DNA from: Trogon surrucura
Taxonomy: Eukaryota; Chordata; Aves; Trogoniformes; Trogonidae
Assembly: GCA_020746105.1 (NCBI GenBank)
Contig: CM036626.1
Span: 22,433,001-22,497,000 of the forward strand
Direction: 5' to 3'
Length of the DNA stretch: 64,000 nucleotides
The notes below the pieces were generated by a model. That model saw nothing but the letters and a program-made list of their open reading frames with translations, was not told where the DNA came from and made no database searches. Each line of letters opens with the position of its first letter. Within the stretch, counting starts at the first letter, position 1. The translations under genes were made by a program, and so were the position numbers. This document shows, piece by piece, positions 13,275-24,350 of the stretch.

Positions 13275-16200
13275 CTGGAGTAAAGGGAAAAAAGCCATGT
13301 TAGTCATCTTGGTTTCTTACTAAAGCAAGCAGAATTATCCTAGTCTATCTCATACCAGTGACTTCTGCTGAAGAAGGAATCCAACCAATAAAAGGGAACT
13401 CAAGGAGCAAAGCATATGCACTGTGCTTCCATGTGGCACTGTAGTTACTCCAGGGAACACGGCTTAAGGTCAAAACTGAACTGAGCTGAACTAGATGCAG
13501 CTGTAGCACATTTGGTGAGAAAAAGATGCACAGCTGCAGAGCCAAAGGTGTATCATACACAGATATCCACAGATGGGTAACACCTCCCGCGCTTAGAAGT
13601 ACTTCTAATTAGAAACCTTTTAATTCTACCCCAGAAATCTGCCGTAAGGTTAAGCAAGAACACTGTGATTCAATGATGCTGAAGTGTTTCACTGCGATAA
13701 AAGAAATGCCTTTCAGCCATAGTAGCTGTTCTCATAACACAGTACAAAGACTTTGTAGCAATGGTTTCCATTTCAACATGTAGTTTGCAGAATTTCAGCT
13801 TTGAACCAAATTAGTTCTACCAACAGATCAAGGTTGAACTCAACACAGCCAAAATGAAGTGAACACTTGGTGCTCAGACACACAGTCTTCCCATCTGCCA
13901 TTACCATGGTAACGAAGTAAAGAGTTAGATTTTGTTTGTCAAACAAAATCATGAGGGATAAGCTGGTTTGCTAAAAGCTTGGCTAATACTTTACATTGAT
14001 TATACAGCTGAGCTATAGTGCACTGAATGAAATACTTCAACCCAAAACATGAAGAAAGTTACCGGTTTAAACTTAAGTTCAGTTTTCAGTGTACGGCTTC
14101 TTCAGTCCTTTATTTAGTCAAAAGGTCCTCCATCCTCCTATAAATGCTAGGACCCTTTGCAGGTACAGTCATCTTTGAATACAAAAATAAACTTTTTAAA
14201 AGTGAATTATCTTGCCAAATAAGGCCAGTCAGGGTCTCTAAACTATTTCTAGTGGAGGTGCTGACATGTGTAGGGTAGTCCAAGCAGACTGACAATAAAA
14301 TAGATTGAAGCTAGATGAATTAGGTCATATATGGCTATTTTAGTCACAGTACAGTTTACACGCCACAGCTATTTCCAGCTGTCTCGGTCCTGAAATTAAT
14401 ATTCTTTAAATAACTAAATGAAATGATGAAAAGCTGCATAAATAAGCAACAATAGGGATCCTCCCTCATGAGATTTTAGATGGGATGAAATATGTGATTT
14501 GAAGAGGCCAACGCACCAAATGGTTACAGATGGTAATAAGAGAAGGGTTTTGCTCTTACTAATGTTTCCTAGCTTTCAGTAGGTAATTATATGGTTAATC
14601 AATCAGAAATCTCTAATAATTTTAATCAACACATTCTAGTAGAAAAAGGGGAGCTCTACATTGTAAGGAAAAGCACAGGAAAACTTTCACTATGAGAGAG
14701 AGGAGGAATTCTTTGTGCAACACATAGGGAGCAGCATCTCAAGAGACCCCATTTGAGACGTGGTTCCTATAGTAAATCCTATCCTAAATCATGGTGTAAA
14801 TTTCAGGAAATGTAGCTACTATGCTGTAAAGTTTTAGTATTTTGGAATGAAAATTTTGACACCTGGAAGTGAAGATCATTAAATTTAGCGGTACACTACA
14901 CTGAGGATAAAGCAATACTGAATGCAAACTCTTTAAAAACAATTCTCTGATTGTTCTCATATTTGGTGTCATGGTACTTTTGTTATTATCTTAGTCCAGC
15001 TGGAGCAATTTCCATTGAACTAATACTGGTGTGTTTGTTTGGTAAGATTCTGAGATATCTAAGAGGCTGTTTCTTCTGATCTTCTTAACTTTTTCTTCCA
15101 GTATTCAGAAAGATGCCGACAATTTGGCATTCTGATAGTCTTTCTAAAATTACGAGACACCAGAGAGATTTTATCTAAGTTAAAAACTGAGTCAGTAATG
15201 TCAGCTCAGTCCAGGAGTTAAAAGTCTTTTGTAATCAAACACCTTATCACCTACAGTGATTCAGAATTACTCTGTATCTGGAATTTTATCCAATCCAGCT
15301 TCATGTGTAGGAGTCTTCAAACAACTTCTGGAAAAGAAGGGAGAGAGAACTGAGGATATGTCAGTCTCCGGTACTGTAGTGTGTGTACTCCTGTAGCACA
15401 GTATCCACTGCTGCTTGGAGCTGCAGGGCATCTGTCTAACTAGTGAAATCACAGAATGGGTAGCTAATCTTTCCCTCCAGATTATTTCGGAAATGTTATG
15501 TGCTAAATACTTCACTGGCGCTAAAGTATCATTGCTACTGTTGCAGCCAGCAGCAAGTCTGCAGCCGTTGAAGGCTGCAAAGTGCCCAGAACTGTTGGCA
15601 GTTGAAAACAGGGGGGGAATAGAAGTGAGCTGAGTATCTTGTAAGCCTGGCTCCCCAGCCAGATCTACCTTTCGGATTTTTAAATCAATTATTGCAACTA
15701 CTGAACATCCTAACCTAACTTTCTAGTAGTAAAATGCATGAAAATTTTATTAGCTAAGACAGAGTCCTTTCACCTTTCCTGACAGAAATCAGCAGTGGAC
15801 CACTTACCACCATAACGAGGCATTTTTAGGACTAAGTCCAAGAAAGAAACATCACTTTGGGGGTATTATACCACTTCCTGCCATGTCTGGCTTTTTCCTA
15901 GGAATGTCTATCCAAGAGCAGGACACAAACATACCCACTCCATTCCTGGGGTGTGACAAGGCTTGAACACATTCTTATCCTTGTTCTTGTCAGGCAGAGT
16001 GTCTGTACTGACACACTGGGTAATGAGGAAAAGACTGGACACTTGAGAATGCCAGGATCTCCCAAGCTTTGTCTTATAAACAAATTTGAAGTAAAATAAT
16101 GTAAAGGACTTATTTTCTTTATGTAAAGCAACTATGCAGACATCCACATAAAAAAAAATAGCTTAAACACAGTTACCCTTTTTTCCTCTAGTGACAGTTT

Positions 16201-19200
16201 TCTACAGCAAAAGGAATCAAGTAATCTTGAGGTTCTTCTTCCGATACCTTTAGTAACATTGCTAGTTGAAGAGAACTTATAGTAATGGACTCTGTTCACA
16301 GTATGGTAATAATAGGCATTGGTGATGTTCTAGTCTTACCCACTTGTGCCAGCTACTGGTCACTACTGATTCCTTCCACAGTTTTTTCCTTATCTGCTCT
16401 GTGTATTGATGTTGCCTTTCACAAGACTCCTCAAACAATTTTCCTTTTTTTTTTTTTTTTCTGGGAAGCGGTGGGGTGGGGGGGAGCCAGTGGGAGGATT
16501 AGAAGTGTTTGTTTAAAAAATAACCCAAACAACTACTGAAAAGAAAGCACCACTGTTTGCCTTTTATCACAACAATTTCATTCTCCTTCAATTTCTGCTT
16601 CCTTTGCTGTCTGAGGTACTTGAAAGGTTCTGGTGGTAACTTCTAAATGTGCACAGAAGAACACTTCGCCATAAGGAATGTGTATGTTCACAAATAATTG
16701 TGCATGTTTATTTTAGGATGTGTTTTATGTTGGAGGGAGACACACCCACCTTGTGCTTAAAAGGAAACTCTTGGAGAATAGGAATTTCTTTAGCCTGCTC
16801 CTCCCCTTATTGTTTGATGCTTCCTTGTACTGACAAGGACCACTTCCTCTCCTTACCCACCTTCCTTAGGGCAAACCTGCATTTCAGCATGGTTTCATTC
16901 CTTCCATAGCCTATGTGAAATTACATTACTCTCCTTCCCTCCAGGTTTCTAAGCAGTGACACAGCAGCCTAGCAGCTCTCCTGGAATGGCAATCAACCCT
17001 TAGATCCTTCACTGTTCAAGTGTTTCTTTGAAACAATAAATATTTTGTAGTGGGGTATTGCCTGTAACACTGCAACTACCCACTTTCAAATGTTCTCCAG
17101 ATTTAGGAATTAGCCTAGAATTTAATTAAGGCTTATAAAGGGCCATATCTACCAACACCACCACTCCCATCAAGCAGCTGGTTTTGGGGCAAAGATGTAA
17201 TTAAACACTGAGATTTCACATTTGCAGGGATATTTGTAGACATGTCTCAGGCCCATGGTCTTTGATGGTGGCCCAAGAAATGGCTTAGAATCATAGACTC
17301 ATAGAATCATAGAACAGTTTTGGCTGGAAGAGAACTTCAAGATCATCAAGTCCAACCGTTGTCCCAGCCCTATCAACACCACTAAGCCATGTCCCTCAGC
17401 ACAATATCCACCCATCTGCTAAACACCTCCAAGGATGGCGACTCAACCCCCTCCCTGGGCAGCTTGTTCCAACACCTGACAATCCTCTCAGTAAAGAAAT
17501 TCTTCCTAATATCCAACCTGAACCTCCTCTGGTTCAATTTAAGGCCATTTCCCCTCGTCCTATCACTTGCCACTAGGGAGAACAGACCAAACCCCGCCTC
17601 GCCTTTCAGGTAGTTGTAGACTTGGCTCCACATTGCAGATACTACTTCCAGCCTTGGATGATGCCACAATCCAGTTCAGGCATCTCTTTAAGATGCTTTA
17701 AAGTAGCTTTTTCTGACAAACAGACTTCTGTGGACCTGTATTTTCTTCATGCCTTTGGCATTAATTCAACTCAGATATATGTTAAAATGGGAGAGACATT
17801 AAGGACATAGGACAGAAATGCACTGCATAGTTCAGGGATCTGCAGAGCTTTTGGATGGAAGTGACAATGCAGGAGGAGGGACCACATTGCAACAGTGGGG
17901 TGAGGCTGCACCAAACCCAGAATCGCAGTGGAAAACAATGCACACAAGTCCTGTCTCTCACGGCTCCTGCCCAGGAAGAAGAGGTTGTAATGCACACACG
18001 GAAAGTGCCTGAGAAACGGGAGGTAGAGGGAGAATACCCAGACACGGGCATCAGAAAGTCTTGTTCAGCTCTGATCAGGAGCTGTCTCATTTCACTCAGC
18101 TATATCAAAATAAAGCTAAAACTTGTCTTCTAGAAGGCTTTGGTCTCAAGTCAGTAGAAGGTGGGCTATATACCTTTGTATCACCCTTATTCCTGCAATG
18201 AATTGATCATTTTTAAAATAAAACTCTTCCAGTTAGTGCTGCCTGGCTTCTATCTCCAGTATTTGTTATTGCTTCTTCCACTGAGTTGAAGACCCTTGTA
18301 TTATGCAGTATTTCTCTAGGGAAGACATATACTTCCCTACAACTACATCTTGGTAGTACATTCTTCTTTCTGGTAAACTGCACAAATGAACTCAGTAAAT
18401 GTTTGCAGTTGAAAAATTTTGCCTTTCCTGGTCTTTTCTTTCAGATTTTTTTTCTGAATCTTTTCCAATTTTCCAGAAGCCCCTATAAAATACATGAGGC
18501 AGGACCTATGATAGGAATTCCACAGTGGGTACTGATGGTGTCTACAGAGTTCAGTACTTCTTCAGACCCAGTTCTCACTATTCATCATTAGCTTGTTACC
18601 GTATCAGGTTGACTCCTTGTCCATCATGACCTCTAAATTACTCCCAAGGCTGTGCTGCCTGTTCCTTGTGTCTAAACCGATAGCTTTATAATATGTATTA
18701 AGTGTAATTTGTTTGAATGGATCCAGCTTAATGATTCAGATCTGTTTAGGTAGCTGCCCTTCCGACTTTGTTAATTACCCTTTCACTGATCTTTACATCA
18801 TGAAGTGAACTTTATCATCTGATACTGTTCCATTCACTTTCCTATCAAGGAAGATGTTGGAGAGTATCAACATAATCCTGATCCCGGCATTATGCATACC
18901 ACTATTTGATAATGTTACAGAGATAACTTCTACAGAGATTCACTATTGCCAGTCCTCAGTCTACTTAAGACAGACTTTATTTCTTTTATAAAAATGATTT
19001 TCTCTTAAATCAAAATGTGCTACTGAAATAGTACTCAGACATCAATACATGTCCTTGCATCTCTACAGTTGCCTTTATCAAGCGAATCTGTAACTTCTTC
19101 CAAAGATTGGGATCATCTGAAGCAAGCAAAGGTCCACTGTTGAGGAAATGAGAATAAGCAACCTTAAGAATAGCCATAAGTATAGGAATTAATTTACATG

Positions 19201-22200
19201 TCACTTGCCAGAACACTATTATAAATACAAAAATTATTTGGACCTGGAAGGTAGAAATTATTTCATTGTAGCATTTCTACGCAATTACATGAAACAACAA
19301 AGAACCTATCCGCTACCAGCAGCCATCATACTCGCACTCCCTCTCACATAAGAGCATGACAGTGCTAAGAGCTTATATCATTGACGGAAGCTACGTGGTG
19401 CCAAGTGCTGCACAAACCCAGAAACTAATGGAAACAGTGTGACTGCATGGTACAGTCATAGGTAGAAGTTTCCACAGCTCAGCTACCAGAACACCACCAA
19501 GTTCCTGCAAAGCAGGACAGAGAGGACATTCTGTACCTGTGTCTATCTCAGCTTTTCTAATACATGGGTTTATGTTTTGGCTCTGGTGCTTACTCCTTAG
19601 AGAAGGAATTGTTCTGAGAGAATGGCAGACCGACCTTATCAATATAATGAGCTTCACTGTAAGTGAAACGGACAGCTCTTCTTTGCAGATGAAGAGCTGG
19701 TTTTGGACCTGGCCAGAACATGGGCACCAACCACTGTAATAATGTTGCCAGGAATCTATGGCAAGCCAAAATTAATTTATTATGTTTCCAGTACCGGAAG
19801 CTCTATGTTCCATCCTGTAATTACAATTCTGCCAGCTGTCCAAGTCAGACAGTGAGGATGTGTTCAAGCTACCTATGTATATAAGCCATTTTAAAGTCAT
19901 TCTTGAATTAAGAACTCAGCATAAGCTGTGTAACCTACTTCAATATGATGACGATTAAATAGATGAGGTAGCATGATTTACAAGGAAAGTATAGCCCCTT
20001 TGAGGTGTTCAGCTCATAAAACACCAGTGCTGCCACTAGTAGGAGCCCAGGATGTACTGTAAATAACTGAGATGTCATTAATTTTGCAATATTTGGTGCA
20101 GAAGTAGTTGTCTTTGATTTATGGCATGTAAACACATCACTTATTTGCACTGTCAGAGAAAAGTCTGAAATAACAAAATTTCCCTAAAGAAATTAAAAGA
20201 GTTGCATGGGAGTCAATTGAAATTTAGACTAGGATTTTCTAATGACTTAGGAGTGCAAGGCTTCCTTTCAAATGGGACTTCAGTCCAAGTTTAGGTATCA
20301 GCTTCCACTTTGACCTGAACAGGAATTAGATACTGAAGTGTCTTCTGTGAATTGAGGCTTTAGGCACTTGAGAGCTGAGGTCCTGTTCAAAGCCAGCAGG
20401 TCACTGGCTCCTAAATGCCTCAGATATTTATGAAAATGGTTTTTCAGCTTCTGCGTAAGTCTAATACTTTTGAAAAACATCTGTCTTTTCTTATCAGTGT
20501 ATGTTCTTTGAATGTGTGATCGAAACTACTCCTGTATATACCAAGAAGGCTCCACTAGCATGCAGACCTATAGTCAGTAGTAACTATCCCACAGGAATTT
20601 TATCTTCTTATAAACCTTAATTGAAGTATTAACAGCAAGGTTGTGAGAGCACATCCCACTCTGCAGAAATAAAATGCTGTTCTGTACAGTTACTGGAATC
20701 CATCCTCTATTATTAGATCAATGTATTATGACTCTGGGATACCAGATCAATAGCTTACAAACTTCTCTTACTATTTAACTTTATTGCAGCCATGTGTAAA
20801 TATAATACAACAGCATAACATCCTCAGAGAAACACTGCTGGGGAAGGGGAAAAAAATTAAAGATTACAGTCAGAAAATTATTAATTTCAACACCAAAAGA
20901 TCTTGATCTTGGAAATTCTCCAGCATTTTCACTGTCTCTAACAGACTGCACATACAGGCTGAGGGGCCAGACTGTGAAAAACCACATCTACATGACAATT
21001 AAATAACCTCAGTTCTGAGCTACGTATTTCTTTTTAATGTAACAGTAAGTGTTTGTGATGTTTCCAGTTTGGCTGTGATTTCACAACACGGAGTTCCCAC
21101 TGCAGCAAACAGCTTATATTTGCCTATTTTTCCATATATTCCTTCCTAGAAGCCAAAGACGTGGGTTAAAATTCTCTGACAGGTACATATGGCAGCTTTT
21201 CTTATATCACTTGCAGTAGCAGCTGAAAGAATATATATTCTGCTTACACCTCTGAATAATCTAGAGTCTAACATCTGTACATTCTTCCTATGGGCAGCAT
21301 CATTTCAGCACCTGGCAAGCAAACTGGTACCTGAGAACTGGAAAGTCTTTTGTACGAGGCTGGGAGATGGGGTCTGTCTCTTGTTTCTTGCCACAGATTT
21401 CCTGTGACCTTGGGTGGATTGCTTCATCTCTCTTTTCCTATCAGTTCCGCATCTCTGAGGATAATCCATATCTCCTTTCCTGTTTTCTGTCTGTTGTTAT
21501 TTTAACTTCTGTGGGATCAAGGCTGCCTTATACGCCTGCACATATGACTTTGCGTACTGGCGCTATACATCGCTTACTGTACTACAAAGATTGCTTAATG
21601 CTGGTCCCTGAGCTGTGCCAGTTTATTATTATGCCCCTGTCCCCATTCAGTAGGAAGTTCTGCTTTGCACTGATGGGAGAGACATTCCTTGCATTGTGTC
21701 AATGTACAAAACAAAGGCTGAAAAGGGATATGAGCACTCTATAAATACAACCTGGAGGTAAACACCAGAGGAGGAAAAGAACTATTTTTAAGCAAAAGGA
21801 CAATGTAATCACAAGAATAAATGGCTATGAATCTGGTCTGGAAACCAGAAAAACTAGCAATAGTAAAAGGTTCTCAGTTTTGTGAAATAGCTACCTAAAA
21901 AGTTTTAGTTTAAGATATAATTTGATGAATGAGTAAAAGGCATAATATGACCTTGTTTCTGGTCATCTATAACAATGAGTATTGCTTTTGATACTGAAGG
22001 TAGTAATAACGTTTAATTCTTTACAAATGGATACATCTGAGATTCCTTACACTGCATTTCCACCGGCAACAGGATCAGATTAGAGACGGTCTGTTTTAAA
22101 TAACAGATAGATGAAGAAGGAAAGCAATTTTTGGCTGGCTCACCTAACTTTCAAATGAGTTTGTCTCCTGGGAGGGACAGAGTCCTGTCCAGACAGGATC

Positions 22201-23410
22201 AGAAAATAGAATGGAAATGTCACCATTTTTTGCATGGGAGAGTGTCTTGCTCCCCACTCCAAGGTGAAAGACAACCTTTTGCTTTAAAATCAGAGGAGTG
22301 GTATGTTGTGCTGATACAATGGCAGAGGGCTGGGTTTGACCTAATAGATCCTTTCCAATACTATGTCCCTGTGCTTTGGCAAACCATGATTCACAGTTTC
22401 CCAACACATGACAGTTGTAGGGTAAAGTATCTAACAGTGAAATCTCTAGGCTTCAGGATGTACCCATGCAAGTGAAGTGCCTAGCAATATTCACCTTCTG
22501 GACCAAGGAAACACAGTGGAAAATTTTAGGGCTAGCACAAAGGCACTGTTTCGCTTCCTCTGTAATTCTAGATGTAGCATTAAATTTTTCTAAATAACTG
22601 CAGGATTAATAATAATTGTTTCCTAGATTGTTATGTTTTTTACACACATGCCTCACCCTTGAAAATCAGACAGTGTTGGTGGAGAATTTAATGTTTGCCC
22701 CAATTTTCCAGTGACTTCTTGGGATGTTTCACTGCTGAACTCTCGACTTTAGTACCTGTTCCCTTCTTGTACTATCTCTCTCACCTTCCTAGTTCCCATC
22801 AAGGAAAAATTTCTGGGAAGTTAACAGAAGGAGGAATGGTTTGGGTTTGCTTTGGAGAGAAAATCCGCCAAGAAACGTTTCTTCCCCCCGAAAAGAGACT
22901 TTCGGAAAGGAAGACATAGCGAATTTCCTAGCGGCTTTGTGAAGGGTTGAGCGTGTCCGAGGAGGCGCAGCCCTCCTGGCCTGACGGTCTGCTTGTCCCC
23001 GGAACCCACTGCCTCGGCAGGCTCGCAGCTTGTCCCCGTCCCGGCGGGGCGAGCGACGGGACACGCTCAGCACTGGGTTGAGCGGTGCCCCGCGGGGAGC
23101 CGGGGAGCACCCGCCGGGGCGGGGGCAGGAGAAGGGTGCTTGGAGGAGAGGTGCCGGTCTCAGCTGCGCGGCCCGAGAGCCGTCGGCCCCGAGGGACGGG
23201 TGCCGGGACGAGAAGGGGTACAAGCCCCGGCGGAGCAGCGCGCGGACGGCGCAGCGCCAGCCCCACGGCACCGGCCTCGGAGGCGGGGTGTGCCTGCCCG
23301 GGGGAAGGAAGGTGCCGGTACCGGAGGAAGGAAGCCTGCCAGGCGCTCGCCCGCCCCGGGGAAAAGATGTCCGGAGGCGAAGAGCCATCCCAGCGGACAC
23401 GCGCACTTAC
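13275..23410 (-). other. FGD5: FGD5 intron 1 (about 10.1 kb)
   Basis: Bounded by GTAAGT at 23410-23405 and CTCCAG ending at 13275. Contents: one CR1 fragment (17287-17640), a small perfect palindrome at 13928-13950 (11-bp arms, one-base centre), a T-run followed by a G-rich stretch near 16442-16490, and otherwise unique AT-rich sequence. Short reading frames in it show no domain, and none has flanking splice sites that fit FGD5. Confidence 0.75.
17287..17640 (-). mobile_element. CR1 LINE 3' fragment with end of ORF2
   Basis: The minus strand encodes the ORF2 C-terminus ([16 protein letters not shown], then [17 protein letters not shown], ending RDMA-stop at 17382). The 3' end with ATAGAATCATAGA repeats lies at the left. 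It lies in FGD5 intron 1 in the sense orientation of FGD5. It differs from the 4012 copy in many residues, so it belongs to another CR1 subfamily. Confidence 0.9.
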
Positions 23411-23423
23411 CGGCGTTGTTCAT
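23411..23423 (-). CDS. FGD5: FGD5 first coding exon (13 coding nt, start codon in CpG island)
   Basis: The minus strand reads GAAG-ATG AAC AAC GCC G, followed immediately by the consensus donor GTAAGT. A purine at -3 gives a good start context. The single leftover G joins the AT that opens the 10337-13274 exon to make GAT, giving MNNADITKPPLAPKPK and continuing without a stop into the classical FGD5 start, 44 residues further on. Phase, donor quality, CpG-island position and the extra APKPK motif all agree. From memory, the paralogue FGD6 starts with a very similar short leader followed by KPPVAPKPK. No transcript was available, so the exon is inferred from splice logic. The 5' UTR lies at higher coordinates and its start is not determined. 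Confidence 0.8.
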
Positions 23424-23919
23424 CTTCCACCGCAACTTTGCTCGCTGGCCGCCCCGGGCGCTCGGAGCCCGGTCCCGGGGGCCGCCGCCGCCCTCGCCCC
23501 TCGCGGACGCGCCCGGCCCTACAGCCCCTGCGGGGGCGCGGGAGCGCGGGCGGGACGCGGGGCGGCGGCTGCGCGGGCGGGCGGCGGTGCCGGCTCGGGG
23601 GCGGTCAGCGCCGCCGCGCGCCTCCGCCCTGCCCCGCGCGCGGCCCGTCGGAGGCGGTGGCGGCACCAGGGCTCCGCGGGGGCGGTGGCGCGCGGGGCTG
23701 GGCCGGGCCAGGCCGGGCGGGGCCGGGCGGGGCAGATCTTCCACCGCCCCCCGCGGCAGCCCCCGGGCCCGCTCCGCGGCGGAGGGGCGAGGGACGCTGC
23801 ACGGGAGCCCAAGGGCGCGAACATGGAAAGGCGTGGCGTGTTTCCCTCTGCTTCGTCCCCCTTTTCGTGCTCCCCATTCCCTTTTAACCCGCCTTGGCCC
23901 CTCTTGGCACCCTCTTTGG

Positions 23920-24165
23920 TCCCCCTCTCTTCATTCTCCCCCCTGCGCCTTCTCCCCTCCCTCCCTTCTTTCTTCCCTCCCTTCTTTCTTCCCCTCCCTT
24001 CCTCCATATCTCCTCCATCCCCCCTCCCTCTTTCCATCCTCTACATCCATCCTTTTCCTTTCATCGTTTTCCCTCGCTTCATCCTTTTCCTCCCGATCAT
24101 CCTTCCCTTCTCTCCATCCTTCCCCTCCATCCTGCCCAATCCATTCACCCCCCCGCTCCTTCCTC
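23920..24165. repeat. Polypyrimidine/polypurine tract
   Basis: About 245 bases with C and T almost exclusively on the plus strand, in irregular CCCTCC, CTTTCTT and CATCC units. It lies 0.5-0.75 kb upstream of the FGD5 start. Such tracts can adopt triplex (H-DNA) structure and are often polymorphic in length. Any role in FGD5 expression is inference. Confidence 0.7.
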
Positions 24166-24350
24166 CCCCCCGCCCCGGCGCTCCCTTCCGCCGCGGTACA
24201 CGATCGCCCCAGCCCAGAAATCCTGAGAGAACGAGGCCCGGGGAACCCCCCTGCCCCCCGCCCCGCCCCATTTTCCCTGGCCCGGAGCATCCCTGCGGAG
24301 CCGACAGCACCTGCTGCTGGAAGCAGTGTCTGAGCGCAGCGCAGCCACGG

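Larger units (their letters stand above)
22920..24350 (-). promoter_or_regulatory. FGD5: CpG island / promoter region of FGD5
   Basis: Dense CpG and G/C-rich sequence surrounds the FGD5 start at 23423. It includes a run of GGGCCGGGC-type units at about 23695-23732 that could form G-quadruplexes. The part at 23920-24165 changes to an almost pure C/T tract on the plus strand (CCTTCCTT and CTTTCC units), and CpG-rich sequence returns at 24170-24340. Many long overlapping frames in both directions here are the usual product of GC-rich, stop-poor DNA and not genes. There is no clear TATA box. The gene is read leftward, so the upstream regulatory sequence is at higher coordinates. Confidence 0.75.
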
